A stretch of 8,303 bases of DNA from contig JAFCBV010000022.1 of the NCBI GenBank assembly GCA_017610545.1, forward strand, positions 1-8,303, written 5' to 3'. The position numbers were made by a program, and so were the translations under genes. The DNA is from Candidatus Nanohalarchaeota archaeon. GTDB lineage: Archaea > EX4484-52 > B79-G9. The notes under the pieces were generated by a model. That model worked only from the letters and a program-made list of their open reading frames with translations, ran no database searches and had not been told where the DNA came from. Of the stretch, positions 1 through 6,842 are shown in pieces (within the stretch, counting starts at the first letter, position 1; each line of letters opens with the position of its first letter).

Positions 1-44
1 AAGGGATAGGCGTCCTCTTTTTGTTGCAATCCTACGTCTGCCAT
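1..44 (-). CDS. Possible start of a partial gene running off the left edge
   Basis: On the minus strand an ATG at 44-42 opens 14 codons (MADVGLQQKEDAYP) without a stop before the window ends. A TATA-like stretch at 64-73 lies about 24 bases before this ATG, the spacing expected for an archaeal leaderless transcript, and this is the main support. The gene would lie 52 bases downstream of the ferredoxin stop on the same strand. The product cannot be recognised from 14 residues. It could also be a chance open stretch. Confidence 0.35.
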   Translation of the reverse strand, partial: MADVGLQQKEDAYP

Positions 45-63
45 AGTCTGATTTGCATAGAAA

Positions 64-73
64 GATATAATAA
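64..73 (-). promoter_or_regulatory. TATA-like element before the partial left-edge gene
   Basis: The minus strand reads TTATTATATC here, in the short gap after the ferredoxin gene. Its centre is about 24 bases upstream of the ATG at 44, which fits an archaeal TATA box with the transcript starting at or next to the start codon. No obvious Shine-Dalgarno site precedes that ATG, in keeping with leaderless initiation. The region is AT-rich, so chance occurrence is possible. Confidence 0.35.
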
Positions 74-96
74 TGTAACTACTGCGATGTTACGCA

Positions 97-276
97 TTAC
101 ACAACAATAGCCTGCGTCGGGCAACTAGACGCAACATCTTTACAATCGCACTTGTCGCATGATTCATCATCAATTATGTGTGCTTTCCCATCATCCCGCA
201 TTTCAAAGACTTTATCACACATTGACGCGCAAAGCCCGCATCCAATACACTTATCCGCAATAACACTTACCGTCAT
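97..276 (-). CDS. Small single-cluster [4Fe-4S] ferredoxin (59 aa)
   Basis: This is a 59-residue electron carrier of the small monocluster ferredoxin type. The N-terminal motif DKCIGCGLCASMC places Cys10, Cys13, Cys16 and Cys20, and the C-terminal motif SSCPTQAI supplies Cys52 before a proline. In the Pyrococcus/Thermotoga family the cluster is held by the first three motif positions plus the Cys-Pro cysteine, and the fourth cysteine of the first motif can form a disulfide with a mid-chain cysteine. Here Cys40, Cys43 and Cys45 are candidates for that, more than the usual single one. The start is an ATG preceded by GGTGG nine bases upstream. It begins 11 bases after the stop of the transglutaminase-like gene on the same strand, so co-transcription is likely. 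The electron-transfer partner is not visible here. Confidence 0.9.
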   Translation of the reverse strand: MTVSVIADKCIGCGLCASMCDKVFEMRDDGKAHIIDDESCDKCDCKDVASSCPTQAIVV

Positions 277-287
277 ATAACCACCAT

Positions 288-2378
288 TTATTTTATGCCC
301 AGAAAACTTAATATAGTTCTTGCAATGCGCTGCAAGAATCCCTCTTTTTTGACGTCAAAATGAAATGTTTGCGTATGAATACTTCCTGCAACGTCATTAA
401 ACATGATTTCAGCTTCGTGTACCCCAAATTCTGTGATGTCAAACTCCACGTCTTTTTTACCTGAAATAACGCCAATGCTTTTTTCCTGCCCAAGAAACCT
501 TACAGTCACGTTTTCAGCGGAGTCACGAAGGGCTTCAACATGTATTGTTGCAATATTCTGGCCAAAGTCCTCTGAAAGCGCAGCCTGTATTTCTGGTATG
601 TCGTACATCCTGAATTTTTCTATCCGCGAGTCGTACACACCGCTACCTGAAAGCTCAAGGCGAATGGTTTTCTCTCCGGCAGACACAGGGCTAAAAACAA
701 AGTCAAGAGTCTTCAATCCCTGTAGCTCAAAGTTTTGCACGGTTTCTGTTCCATCAATGATTGATTTTAAGCGAAGGGCCCTTTTCACATTGTCAGGACT
801 TTTTATTACAACAGAAAGTTTTGCCGCGTCACCGAGTTTCACAAGCGAAGGTACACTCGTATTTGAAATCCGGGTTCCGCTCTGCAGCAGGACATCATAT
901 TCTATACTAAGTGCATGCCCTGTCGATGAGAATAAGACTCCGTGGTTGATTCCTGTGTTTTTTGGAGTAAAAGAAAATTCAACAGATGATATGCTTTCAG
1001 AGACATCTTTTTCCTTATAGCCCTCTTTTGATATAAAGCCGATGACATAGTCTTCGAGCCCAGTGGTCCTTTCTGCAGATGCAAAAACTGTTTGTGCATC
1101 CCCTGCAGAAATTATGGGGCTTCGAAGTTCTGCAGAGAGAGCCACAGAATCTTCATTTCTCCCCGATGTGTCAACAGTTATGTTGACTTTACGCACACCA
1201 AGAAGCCTTGAGTTCAGGACAAGCGGGCATGTGTAGATTATATTTTTTTGCAATCCAGTTTCTGCAGTTACATGCCACCAAAGTAGTGTCTCTTCTCCGG
1301 GCACAAGAACGGCTTCACGTTCTCTGTTTTCAATTGAGACAATCGGCTTCTCGCTTTTGCAGGGCACAAGGCTTACCTCAAGCACAGCATATTCACTTGG
1401 AATTATTTTTAGTACAACAATAGATGTTTCCCCGGGCTCAAGCACGTTAGTGGTCTGGAGCAGAGAATATCCACTGTCTTTTTCCCGAAGAGCATAATCA
1501 ATTGTCTCGATTATTGTTTCCCCGGGCAGCCATTTCTCTATTTTTGCATTGACACCATATATTTCCGCAGTGTTCTCAACACGGTTGGTGCCTGATGCAT
1601 GAAACTCAATATGTGTCCCGTCAAGCCAGCCAACCTCAAGCCACGTAGAATCAACAGGCACCCACTTTCCAATGTAAACCTCAGCCCATGCGTGAGGCGT
1701 CCATCCCTTGGCTCCGTACGCATGCCCTGAAATGTAGCGCGCCGGATACCCAATAGACCTTGCAAGGGCAATGAAAAGGCTTGAATATTCGTCGCATGTG
1801 CCAACCTTGTTTTCAAACACCCAGAGCGCGTCCTTTGAGGACGTGCCAAAGCTCTCTATATATTCCGTGTTATTGTGAACATAAGAGGCAAGAGCAGCTA
1901 TTTTTTCAAAGTCACTGTTTTTATTTGCAGAGATTTCTTTTGCACGTTGTATGATTCGAGCATCATCGCTCTGTATATTGGTTGATGGTTTCATGTATTT
2001 TTTTACATCTTCGGGAACAGTGTATGACTTCGGGAGTGTGTGCGTTCTTCTGGACTCTGTTTGCACAATGCTTTCAAGAGAATAATAAACCGCATTTGAC
2101 GGGCTTTTTTCTTCATAGGTCATCATGCTGTTTCCAAACGCGTCCAATACATAGTCTGCCTTGTTTGAATATGTCTGGTATTCTCTGTTTTGCGGAGCCG
2201 TTATGTTGAGCTTCACCCATCGAATTGACTGCCCGGATATGGAAACGCCTCCGCTTTGCATGACTTTAGAGTCGAGGCTGGTGATTTGAGCAGGATCTTC
2301 TATATCCTGTTCTGCAGAGGCAAGTGGGACCAGAATCAAGGTCAGCAGAACTAAGCACACGGATTTAAAGTTTGCCAT
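288..2378 (-). CDS. Secreted transglutaminase-like (papain-fold) protein
   Basis: This is an exported protein of about 696 aa with a transglutaminase-like cysteine-protease-fold core. Numbered from the Met at 2378, the predicted triad is Cys195 (GTCDEYS), His229 (PHAWAEVY) and Asp243 (PVDSTW), in the order and spacing of the family. Residues 1-22 form a signal peptide with a hydrophobic core (CLVLLTLILVPLASA) and a likely ASA/EQ cleavage site. After about residue 310 the chain is beta-rich with several Ig-like stretches, and it ends in an amphipathic segment (FLQRIARTILSFLGIK) that could touch the membrane; no clear C-terminal transmembrane anchor is seen. An upstream in-frame ATG at 2399 would add seven residues. 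The later start is preferred because a TATA-like element sits 25 bases before it and the signal peptide is then compact. Archaeal members are mostly uncharacterised and may be peptidases or cross-linking enzymes, so substrate is unknown. The ferredoxin gene follows closely. Confidence 0.85.
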   Translation of the reverse strand: MANFKSVCLVLLTLILVPLASAEQDIEDPAQITSLDSKVMQSGGVSISGQSIRWVKLNITAPQNREYQTYSNKADYVLDAFGNSMMTYEEKSPSNAVYYSLESIVQTESRRTHTLPKSYTVPEDVKKYMKPSTNIQSDDARIIQRAKEISANKNSDFEKIAALASYVHNNTEYIESFGTSSKDALWVFENKVGTCDEYSSLFIALARSIGYPARYISGHAYGAKGWTPHAWAEVYIGKWVPVDSTWLEVGWLDGTHIEFHASGTNRVENTAEIYGVNAKIEKWLPGETIIETIDYALREKDSGYSLLQTTNVLEPGETSIVVLKIIPSEYAVLEVSLVPCKSEKPIVSIENREREAVLVPGEETLLWWHVTAETGLQKNIIYTCPLVLNSRLLGVRKVNITVDTSGRNEDSVALSAELRSPIISAGDAQTVFASAERTTGLEDYVIGFISKEGYKEKDVSESISSVEFSFTPKNTGINHGVLFSSTGHALSIEYDVLLQSGTRISNTSVPSLVKLGDAAKLSVVIKSPDNVKRALRLKSIIDGTETVQNFELQGLKTLDFVFSPVSAGEKTIRLELSGSGVYDSRIEKFRMYDIPEIQAALSEDFGQNIATIHVEALRDSAENVTVRFLGQEKSIGVISGKKDVEFDITEFGVHEAEIMFNDVAGSIHTQTFHFDVKKEGFLQRIARTILSFLGIK

Positions 2379-2396
2379 AAAACTAGTTGTATTACG

Positions 2397-2408
2397 CATA
2401 TAATAAAG
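2397..2408 (-). promoter_or_regulatory. TATA-like element for the transglutaminase-like gene
   Basis: The minus strand reads CTTTATTATATG in the 17-base gap between the divergent starts. Its centre (about 2403) is 25 bases upstream of the in-frame ATG at 2378, which suits a leaderless transcript starting there and argues against the ATG at 2399, which would overlap the element. The RFC gene's own TATA box must then lie inside the transglutaminase coding region (a weak candidate is near 2387-2394), so the two promoters would overlap. Confidence 0.45.
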
Positions 2409-2416
2409 ATGATTAA

Positions 2417-3364
2417 ATGATTGATATCTGGACTGAAAAATATAGGCCCAAAAAACTCTCCGATGTTGTAGGGCAAAAGGAAATTACAGCGCGCCTTGAG
2501 GCGTTTGTGAAAGAAAAGTCAATGCCGCACATGCTTTTTGCAGGAAGCGCAGGCATTGGCAAGACCACGTCTGCAATCGCTCTTGCAAAACAGCTTTATG
2601 GCGACACATGGCACCGCAACTTCATGGAGACAAACGCCAGTGACGAGCGCGGCATACAAGTTGTTAGAAGTAAGATAAAGGACTTTGCAAGAACAAAACC
2701 CCTTGGCGCAGAGTTCAAGATAATTTTTCTTGATGAGAGCGATGCTCTGACACCAGAGGCCCAGCAGGCAATGAGAAGGACAATGGAAAAATACACATCT
2801 ACAACAAGGTTCATTCTTTCATGCAATTATTCAAGCAAACTCATTCCTCCAATACAATCACGATGCGCAATATTTCGCTTTCGTCCAATCGGCAAGGAGG
2901 ACATAAAGGCCATGCTTGAGATGATAGCCAAAAAAGAAGGGCTGACTATTTCTGAGAAGGCAATGGATGCAATGCTCTCTGTGTCAGAAGGGGATTTGAG
3001 GCAGGCAATAAACGTTCTTCAGTCAACCTCAATAATTTCGAAGACCATCGATGAAAAAGAAGTATACAGCATTGCCGCATCGCTTCATCCAAAGGAAGCA
3101 CGCGAAATACTTGACCTTGCGCTTAACAGTAGGTTCATTGACGCGCGAAAAAAGCTTCTTGGCCTTATGATAGACCGCGGCCTATCAGGGCTTGATGTGA
3201 TTAAGGCGCTTCACCGCGAGATAATAAGTCTGGATGTAACTGATGTGCAGAAAGCACAGTTAATAGACAAGCTCGGCGAATACGAGTTCCGCATAGCCGA
3301 AGGCGGAACCGAGGATTTACAGATTGAAGCATTTCTTGCTCAGGTTTCAGCGTTATCCAATTGA
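2417..3364 (+). CDS. rfcS: Replication factor C small subunit (clamp loader ATPase)
   Basis: This AAA+ ATPase of the archaeal clamp loader works with the large RFC subunit to open the PCNA ring and load it on primer-template DNA. The 315 residues are the usual length. Seen in order: the IWTEKYRPKKLSDVVGQ start typical of RFC boxes; Walker A GSAGIGKTT (43-51); Walker B IIFLDESD (102-109), with DESD where DEAD/DECD is common; sensor 1 around FILSCN (132-137); the SRC arginine-finger motif (148-150); and sensor 2 GDLRQAINVLQ (192-202). The helical collar domain follows from about residue 225. The ATG is fixed by family length and the conserved N-terminus. A GATGATT stretch just upstream is only a weak SD-like match. 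The gene is divergent from the transglutaminase-like gene. The large subunit and PCNA are not in the window. The last codons are partly repeated downstream, see the repeat at 3331-3420. Confidence 0.96.
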   Translation: MIDIWTEKYRPKKLSDVVGQKEITARLEAFVKEKSMPHMLFAGSAGIGKTTSAIALAKQLYGDTWHRNFMETNASDERGIQVVRSKIKDFARTKPLGAEFKIIFLDESDALTPEAQQAMRRTMEKYTSTTRFILSCNYSSKLIPPIQSRCAIFRFRPIGKEDIKAMLEMIAKKEGLTISEKAMDAMLSVSEGDLRQAINVLQSTSIISKTIDEKEVYSIAASLHPKEAREILDLALNSRFIDARKKLLGLMIDRGLSGLDVIKALHREIISLDVTDVQKAQLIDKLGEYEFRIAEGGTEDLQIEAFLAQVSALSN

Positions 3365-3420
3365 GCAAGAAAGCTTAGAACGAAGCGCAGCGAAGTGAAA
3401 TGATTTCTTGCTCAGGTTTC
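3331..3420 (+). repeat. In-frame partial duplication of the RFC gene 3' end with alternating inverted repeats
   Basis: An 18-base stretch at 3331-3348 (ATTTCTTGCTCAGGTTTC) recurs exactly at 3403-3420, 72 bases (24 codons) later and so in the same frame. Read on, the second copy encodes FLAQVSAMKQ and a stop, an alternative C-terminus parallel to the real FLAQVSALSN. Between them lies TGAGCAAGAAA (3362-3372), the perfect 11-base reverse complement of TTTCTTGCTCA at both 3332-3342 and 3404-3414. The middle element, which contains the RFC stop codon, could therefore pair with either flank but not both. The intervening sequence also repeats CGAAG at 3381 and 3391. Confidence 0.85.
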
Positions 3421-3455
3421 GGCAATGAAACAATGAGTCAAATACCTAAAAACAT

Positions 3456-3466
3456 GCATATTTATT
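3456..3466 (+). promoter_or_regulatory. TATA-like element for the sugar-nucleotide operon
   Basis: The sequence GCATATTTATT is centred about 27 bases before the ATG at 3488, with A-rich bases upstream that could serve as a BRE. No SD site precedes that ATG, which fits leaderless initiation. The T-rich run at 3461-3470 may also help end the upstream RFC transcript. Confidence 0.5.
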
Positions 3467-3487
3467 TTTTCTTCCAAAAATAAACCC

Positions 3488-4753
3488 ATGCAGGCAGTTA
3501 TTCTTGTGGCTGGCGAATCATCAAGATTCTGGCCGCTATCTGACGGAAGGCACAAAGCACTCTCAAAAGTTGCAGGAAAACCTTTGCTTGAATGGACACT
3601 TCATTCCGTCAAAAAAGCAGGAATAAAGGACATTATAATTGTAGAAGGTCCGGACAAAGCAGCAGAAAAAGGCATGAATTTGAAATGCAATAGCGACATG
3701 CGCATACGATTCGTTGTGCAGGAAAAGCCTCTTGGCATGGGAAATGCAATAATGCATGCAGAAAAATATATTAACGGCGACTTCTTTGTCCTTAACCCAA
3801 ACCACTATGATGCTGATTTTTACATCGCGCCTATGATTGAGAAACAGCGCGAGACAAAGGCGCAAGCAGTCCTTGTCGGCAAAAAGACAGAAACTCCAAA
3901 GAAATACGGCATACTTTCGATTGAAGGAGACCGCGCGCGAGACCTTATTGAAAAGCCAAAAACTGGAACTGAGCCTTCTGATGTCCGCATTGTCGGAATA
4001 TATCTATTACCAAAAAACTTCTTTGAATATTACAGGCGCGCGAAAGAGCACACGTACGCGTATGAAGACGCGCTTCGCTTTTGTATGAAAGAGGCGGATG
4101 TGCGCGTTGTGATGACTGCGAAGAAGACCAGCACCATGAAATATCCATGGGATTTATTTGATATGGCAAAAGATGTGATGGAAAAAAACATTCGCTCAAA
4201 ATGCATTGCCTCATCAGCAAAAATTGCGAAGAGCGCGATAATTGAGGGTGCTGTAAAAGTAGGGGAAAACGTTCGTGTTCTTGAGAATGCAGTCATAAAA
4301 GGGCCGTGCTATATCGGCGATAACACACTGATAGGCAACAACGCAATTGTAAGAGATTTTTGCAGTATAGGAAATGATTGCATTATAGGTGCGAACGCTG
4401 AAGTTGCAAGAAGCATAATTGGCGACGGAACCCACACCCATTCAGGATTTATCGGCGACTCAATAATAGGGGACAACTGCCGGATTGGCGCAGGATTCAT
4501 AACAGCAAATGTGCGCATTGACCGGAAAAATGTAAAATCTGCTGTAAAAGGAGAAAAGGTTGATACTGGCTTAAAATCCCTTGGCATCATCATCGGACAC
4601 AACACAAACATTGGCATCGGTGTACAGGCAATGCCTGGAATTATGGTTGGTTCTAACTGCATTGTCGGGCCGGGGTCTCTTGTTTTAGAAAACGTAGAGG
4701 GCGATACAAAGTATTATTCAAAGTTCAAATCAGTTGTGAAAAAGCGTGAATGA
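3488..4753 (+). CDS. GlmU/ST0452-like sugar-1-phosphate nucleotidyltransferase with beta-helix domain
   Basis: This 421-aa protein has two domains. Residues 1 to about 230 are a nucleotidyltransferase fold starting VILVAGESSRFWPL, with KVAGKPLLEW (27-36), QEKPLGMGNA (78-87), EKP (155-157) and KYPWDLF (218-224). Residues from about 245 form a left-handed beta-helix of hexapeptide repeats. Its end resembles GlmU and Sulfolobus ST0452 amino-sugar-1-P acetyltransferases: H318-S-G-F321-IGDS and GAGFITAN341. By comparison with those enzymes it should make NDP-sugars such as UDP-GlcNAc, perhaps with an acetylation step, for glycan or glycoprotein synthesis. Oddities: the usual GD metal ligand after the VLN strand is replaced by NPNHYD (103-108), the W-x-D-x-G metal motif is not seen before PWDL, and the catalytic HxxY tyrosine is Phe. 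These may be subfamily traits, so activity and substrate are uncertain. It is the first gene of a three-gene operon. Confidence 0.85.
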   Translation: MQAVILVAGESSRFWPLSDGRHKALSKVAGKPLLEWTLHSVKKAGIKDIIIVEGPDKAAEKGMNLKCNSDMRIRFVVQEKPLGMGNAIMHAEKYINGDFFVLNPNHYDADFYIAPMIEKQRETKAQAVLVGKKTETPKKYGILSIEGDRARDLIEKPKTGTEPSDVRIVGIYLLPKNFFEYYRRAKEHTYAYEDALRFCMKEADVRVVMTAKKTSTMKYPWDLFDMAKDVMEKNIRSKCIASSAKIAKSAIIEGAVKVGENVRVLENAVIKGPCYIGDNTLIGNNAIVRDFCSIGNDCIIGANAEVARSIIGDGTHTHSGFIGDSIIGDNCRIGAGFITANVRIDRKNVKSAVKGEKVDTGLKSLGIIIGHNTNIGIGVQAMPGIMVGSNCIVGPGSLVLENVEGDTKYYSKFKSVVKKRE

Positions 4754-4754
4754 C

Positions 4755-5456
4755 ATGGGAATAAAGGCAATAATTTTTGATGCAGACAACACTTTGTACA
4801 AAGTGCGCACAGAAAAAGCATATGAAAAGCTTTTCAATTGTATTGCCAAAGAGGCAAATTCTGATGCAAAAACCGTCGAAAATGTATGGCGCGGCCACAT
4901 AAACAATATCTTGAATTCAGATGATGCGCTTTCTGCAGAAAAGCGCAAAAGAGAATATTCAATTGAAATAGTTCTCGGCCAGCTTGGAATTCTGGACAAA
5001 AAACATGTACTGGAAATAACAAAAAAAGCTCTTGATATTTTCTGGCAGCAGATTATTGATGATTTAGAATATGGTGTCGAATATGCATCAGTCATTTCAC
5101 GCATAATGAAAAAATTTAGAGTCTCTGTTGCAAGTGATGAGTACAAGAAAAATCTTGAAGGCAAACTAAACCATGTATTTGGCACGTGGAACAAATATTT
5201 TGAATTTCTTATATCTGCAGACGACACTGGAGAGCTTAAGCCGTCTGAAAAATATTCTAAGCTGTCTCTTGAGCGCTTTGCAATGAAGCCGGAAGAGGTT
5301 GTGTTCATAGGTGATTCCTGGGAGCGAGACCTTGCGCCCGCAAAAGTTCTTGGCCTAAAGACAATTCTTATTGCAGATGAAAATGAGGGCGCTCCGGACT
5401 TTTTTGCAAAGGATCTTTTCGAGGCAGAGAAGATACTTGATTCTCTGGTGGCTTGA
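4755..5456 (+). CDS. HAD-superfamily hydrolase (phosphatase-like)
   Basis: This 233-aa haloacid-dehalogenase-fold hydrolase most likely removes phosphate from a small molecule. With the ATG at 4755, motif I is FDADNTLY with nucleophile Asp9 and acid/base Asp11; motif II is Ser127 in VASDEYK; motif III is Lys162 in GELKPSEK; and motif IV is IGDSWERD with Asp187 and Asp192. An alpha-helical cap (C1 type) lies between motifs I and II. An in-frame GTG at 4746 would overlap the preceding gene by eight bases. The ATG is preferred because it comes one base after the upstream stop and places motif I at the usual distance from the N-terminus. All four motifs are intact, so the enzyme should be active. 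The substrate is unknown; its place between a nucleotidyltransferase and a phosphohexomutase suggests a phosphosugar or a housekeeping role in sugar-nucleotide supply. Confidence 0.9.
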   Translation: MGIKAIIFDADNTLYKVRTEKAYEKLFNCIAKEANSDAKTVENVWRGHINNILNSDDALSAEKRKREYSIEIVLGQLGILDKKHVLEITKKALDIFWQQIIDDLEYGVEYASVISRIMKKFRVSVASDEYKKNLEGKLNHVFGTWNKYFEFLISADDTGELKPSEKYSKLSLERFAMKPEEVVFIGDSWERDLAPAKVLGLKTILIADENEGAPDFFAKDLFEAEKILDSLVA

Positions 5457-6781
5457 TGGAAAAAGAGCCCGTAGTATTTACGCGCTATGACATACGCGGG
5501 GAGTATCCGACAGAGCTTGACGAGCCCTTTGCACTTCGCCTTGGCATGGCAGCAGGAACATATGCAAAGAAAAAAATAGTGGTTGGCTATGACACGCGCA
5601 CGTCATCAAAGCCACTTGTAGAGGCGATTTCTTCAGGGATCCAAAGCACAGGTGTTGATGTCATAAACATAGGCATCAGTCCAAGCGATAAGGTGGCAAT
5701 TGCAGGGAGTTACTATGGTGCGGATTTTTCAATAATGGTTACTGCATCACACCATTCCTGGTCAAGGAATGGGTTCAAGTTTTTTTACACAAAAGGAAAC
5801 GGTTTTTCAAACGAGGACATGGCAGGAATAAAAAAAATATTTATGGAAAAGAGATTCAGAAAAGCACTGCCAGAGAACCGAAGCGCTACGATAGACAAAG
5901 AGCGCGAGTTTCACGAAGCATACATACAAAGAGCGATTAAAAGTTTCAAAAAATATTTTCAAAAAATAGATGCAAAGATTGTTGTTGACTGTTGCAATGG
6001 CGCAGCATATAATACAACACCACTTCTTCTTGAGAAACTTGGCGCAGACGTGATTTCTATAAATTGCAGCAAAACTCCTGTTCCGGATGTAAGCCCAGAA
6101 CCAGATGAAGAAAATCGGAGATGGCTTGTTATAGAGATGGCAAAAAACAATGCAGACCTTATTGTTGGGCACGACCCTGATGCGGACCGGTTGTATGCGT
6201 TTGATAAAAACGGAGATTGGATTTCAGGAGACGAGATTTTCTGCATTCTTGCAAAAATTGTTCAGGCAAAAAAAATAGTGGCATCCCTCGACACATCAAA
6301 GATGCTTGAGGATGCAACAGGCGCATCCGTGGAATACACGCGCATAGGAGATATTTTTGTTTCAAAAAAGGCAATTGAAATTGGCGCGGACTTTTGTGGA
6401 GAGCCAAACGGTCACTATGCATTGCCTGATTTTTCCTGGTATAACAGCGCAACATTTTGCGCTCTTATTCTTGCAGCAAAAGCAAAAGACATTGATGGAA
6501 TCAGACGCGACCTGCCAAAATATTTTGTGAAAAAAGAAAAGATTGTTCTTGCAGGCAATGATGCAAAAGAAGCAAAAATGAAAGAGATTGTGCAGAACAT
6601 AAAAAATAATCGAAAGTACACCCTGCTTTCAGATCTCGACGGTATTAAGTTTTCTGACAAATCCACAACATGTCTCATAAGATCAAGCGGAACCCGTCCA
6701 GTAATACGTATTGTTGCTGAATCAAAGGACGAAAAACACCTTGAAAAGGCAATCATGCGCATAAAAAACGAAATATTGTAG
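5456..6781 (+). CDS. Phosphoglucomutase/phosphomannomutase-family phosphohexomutase
   Basis: This 441-aa alpha-D-phosphohexomutase interconverts hexose-6-P and hexose-1-P, giving substrate for the nucleotidyltransferase two genes upstream. Seen in order: the N-terminal F-x-x-YDIRGEYP motif; VGYDTRTSS; the phosphoserine loop TASH with Ser98; the metal loop DPDADR with Asp240, Asp242 and Asp244; the sugar-specificity loop GEPNGH (315-320); and the phosphate-binding loop RSSGTRP (409-415). The length fits the archaeal PMM/PGM/GlmM group. Deviations are HHSWSRNG where TASHNP-x-x-NG is usual, N in GEPNGH for the common S, and R in GTRP for the common E. Whether it handles mannose, glucose or glucosamine phosphates cannot be read from sequence alone. 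The ATG overlaps the upstream TGA (TGATG) behind GGTGG at 5447-5451, so translational coupling is likely. An in-frame TTG at 5453 is less plausible. Confidence 0.92.
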   Translation: MEKEPVVFTRYDIRGEYPTELDEPFALRLGMAAGTYAKKKIVVGYDTRTSSKPLVEAISSGIQSTGVDVINIGISPSDKVAIAGSYYGADFSIMVTASHHSWSRNGFKFFYTKGNGFSNEDMAGIKKIFMEKRFRKALPENRSATIDKEREFHEAYIQRAIKSFKKYFQKIDAKIVVDCCNGAAYNTTPLLLEKLGADVISINCSKTPVPDVSPEPDEENRRWLVIEMAKNNADLIVGHDPDADRLYAFDKNGDWISGDEIFCILAKIVQAKKIVASLDTSKMLEDATGASVEYTRIGDIFVSKKAIEIGADFCGEPNGHYALPDFSWYNSATFCALILAAKAKDIDGIRRDLPKYFVKKEKIVLAGNDAKEAKMKEIVQNIKNNRKYTLLSDLDGIKFSDKSTTCLIRSSGTRPVIRIVAESKDEKHLEKAIMRIKNEIL

Positions 6782-6794
6782 AAATTTTCTCATT

Positions 6795-6808
6795 CGAAAG
6801 TATATATA
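6795..6808 (+). promoter_or_regulatory. BRE/TATA promoter of the TM-helix protein gene
   Basis: A purine-rich CGAAAG is followed by a perfect TATATATA at 6801-6808, the best-looking archaeal promoter in the window. The predicted transcript start is near 6828-6832, giving a leader of about 11-15 bases before the ATG at 6843. A second TATA-like TATATC at 6821 is too close to that start codon to be the main element. Confidence 0.65.
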
Positions 6809-6832
6809 CCCAGACCAGACTATATCTTACTG

Positions 6833-6838
6833 GGTGAT
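6833..6838 (+). promoter_or_regulatory. SD site deciding the start of the TM-helix protein
   Basis: GGTGAT is an exact complement to part of the archaeal 16S rRNA 3' end and lies four bases before the ATG at 6843. Two earlier in-frame candidates (GTG at 6834, ATG at 6837) fall within this site, so the ATG at 6843 is the best start. Confidence 0.55.
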
Positions 6839-6842
6839 GTAT

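Noticed and set aside
403..1020. A 205-codon plus-strand open frame opposite the transglutaminase-like gene
   Set aside because: It lies wholly antisense to a gene with a clear catalytic triad and signal peptide, has no recognisable motif, and no promoter is seen.
4730..5308. A 192-codon minus-strand open frame opposite the HAD hydrolase gene
   Set aside because: The plus strand carries all four HAD motifs in order. The antisense frame has the Ser/Phe-rich makeup of a shadow frame.
6834..6842. Upstream GTG (6834) or ATG (6837) as start of the membrane protein
   Set aside because: Both fall within the GGTGAT ribosome-binding site that is well placed for the ATG at 6843.
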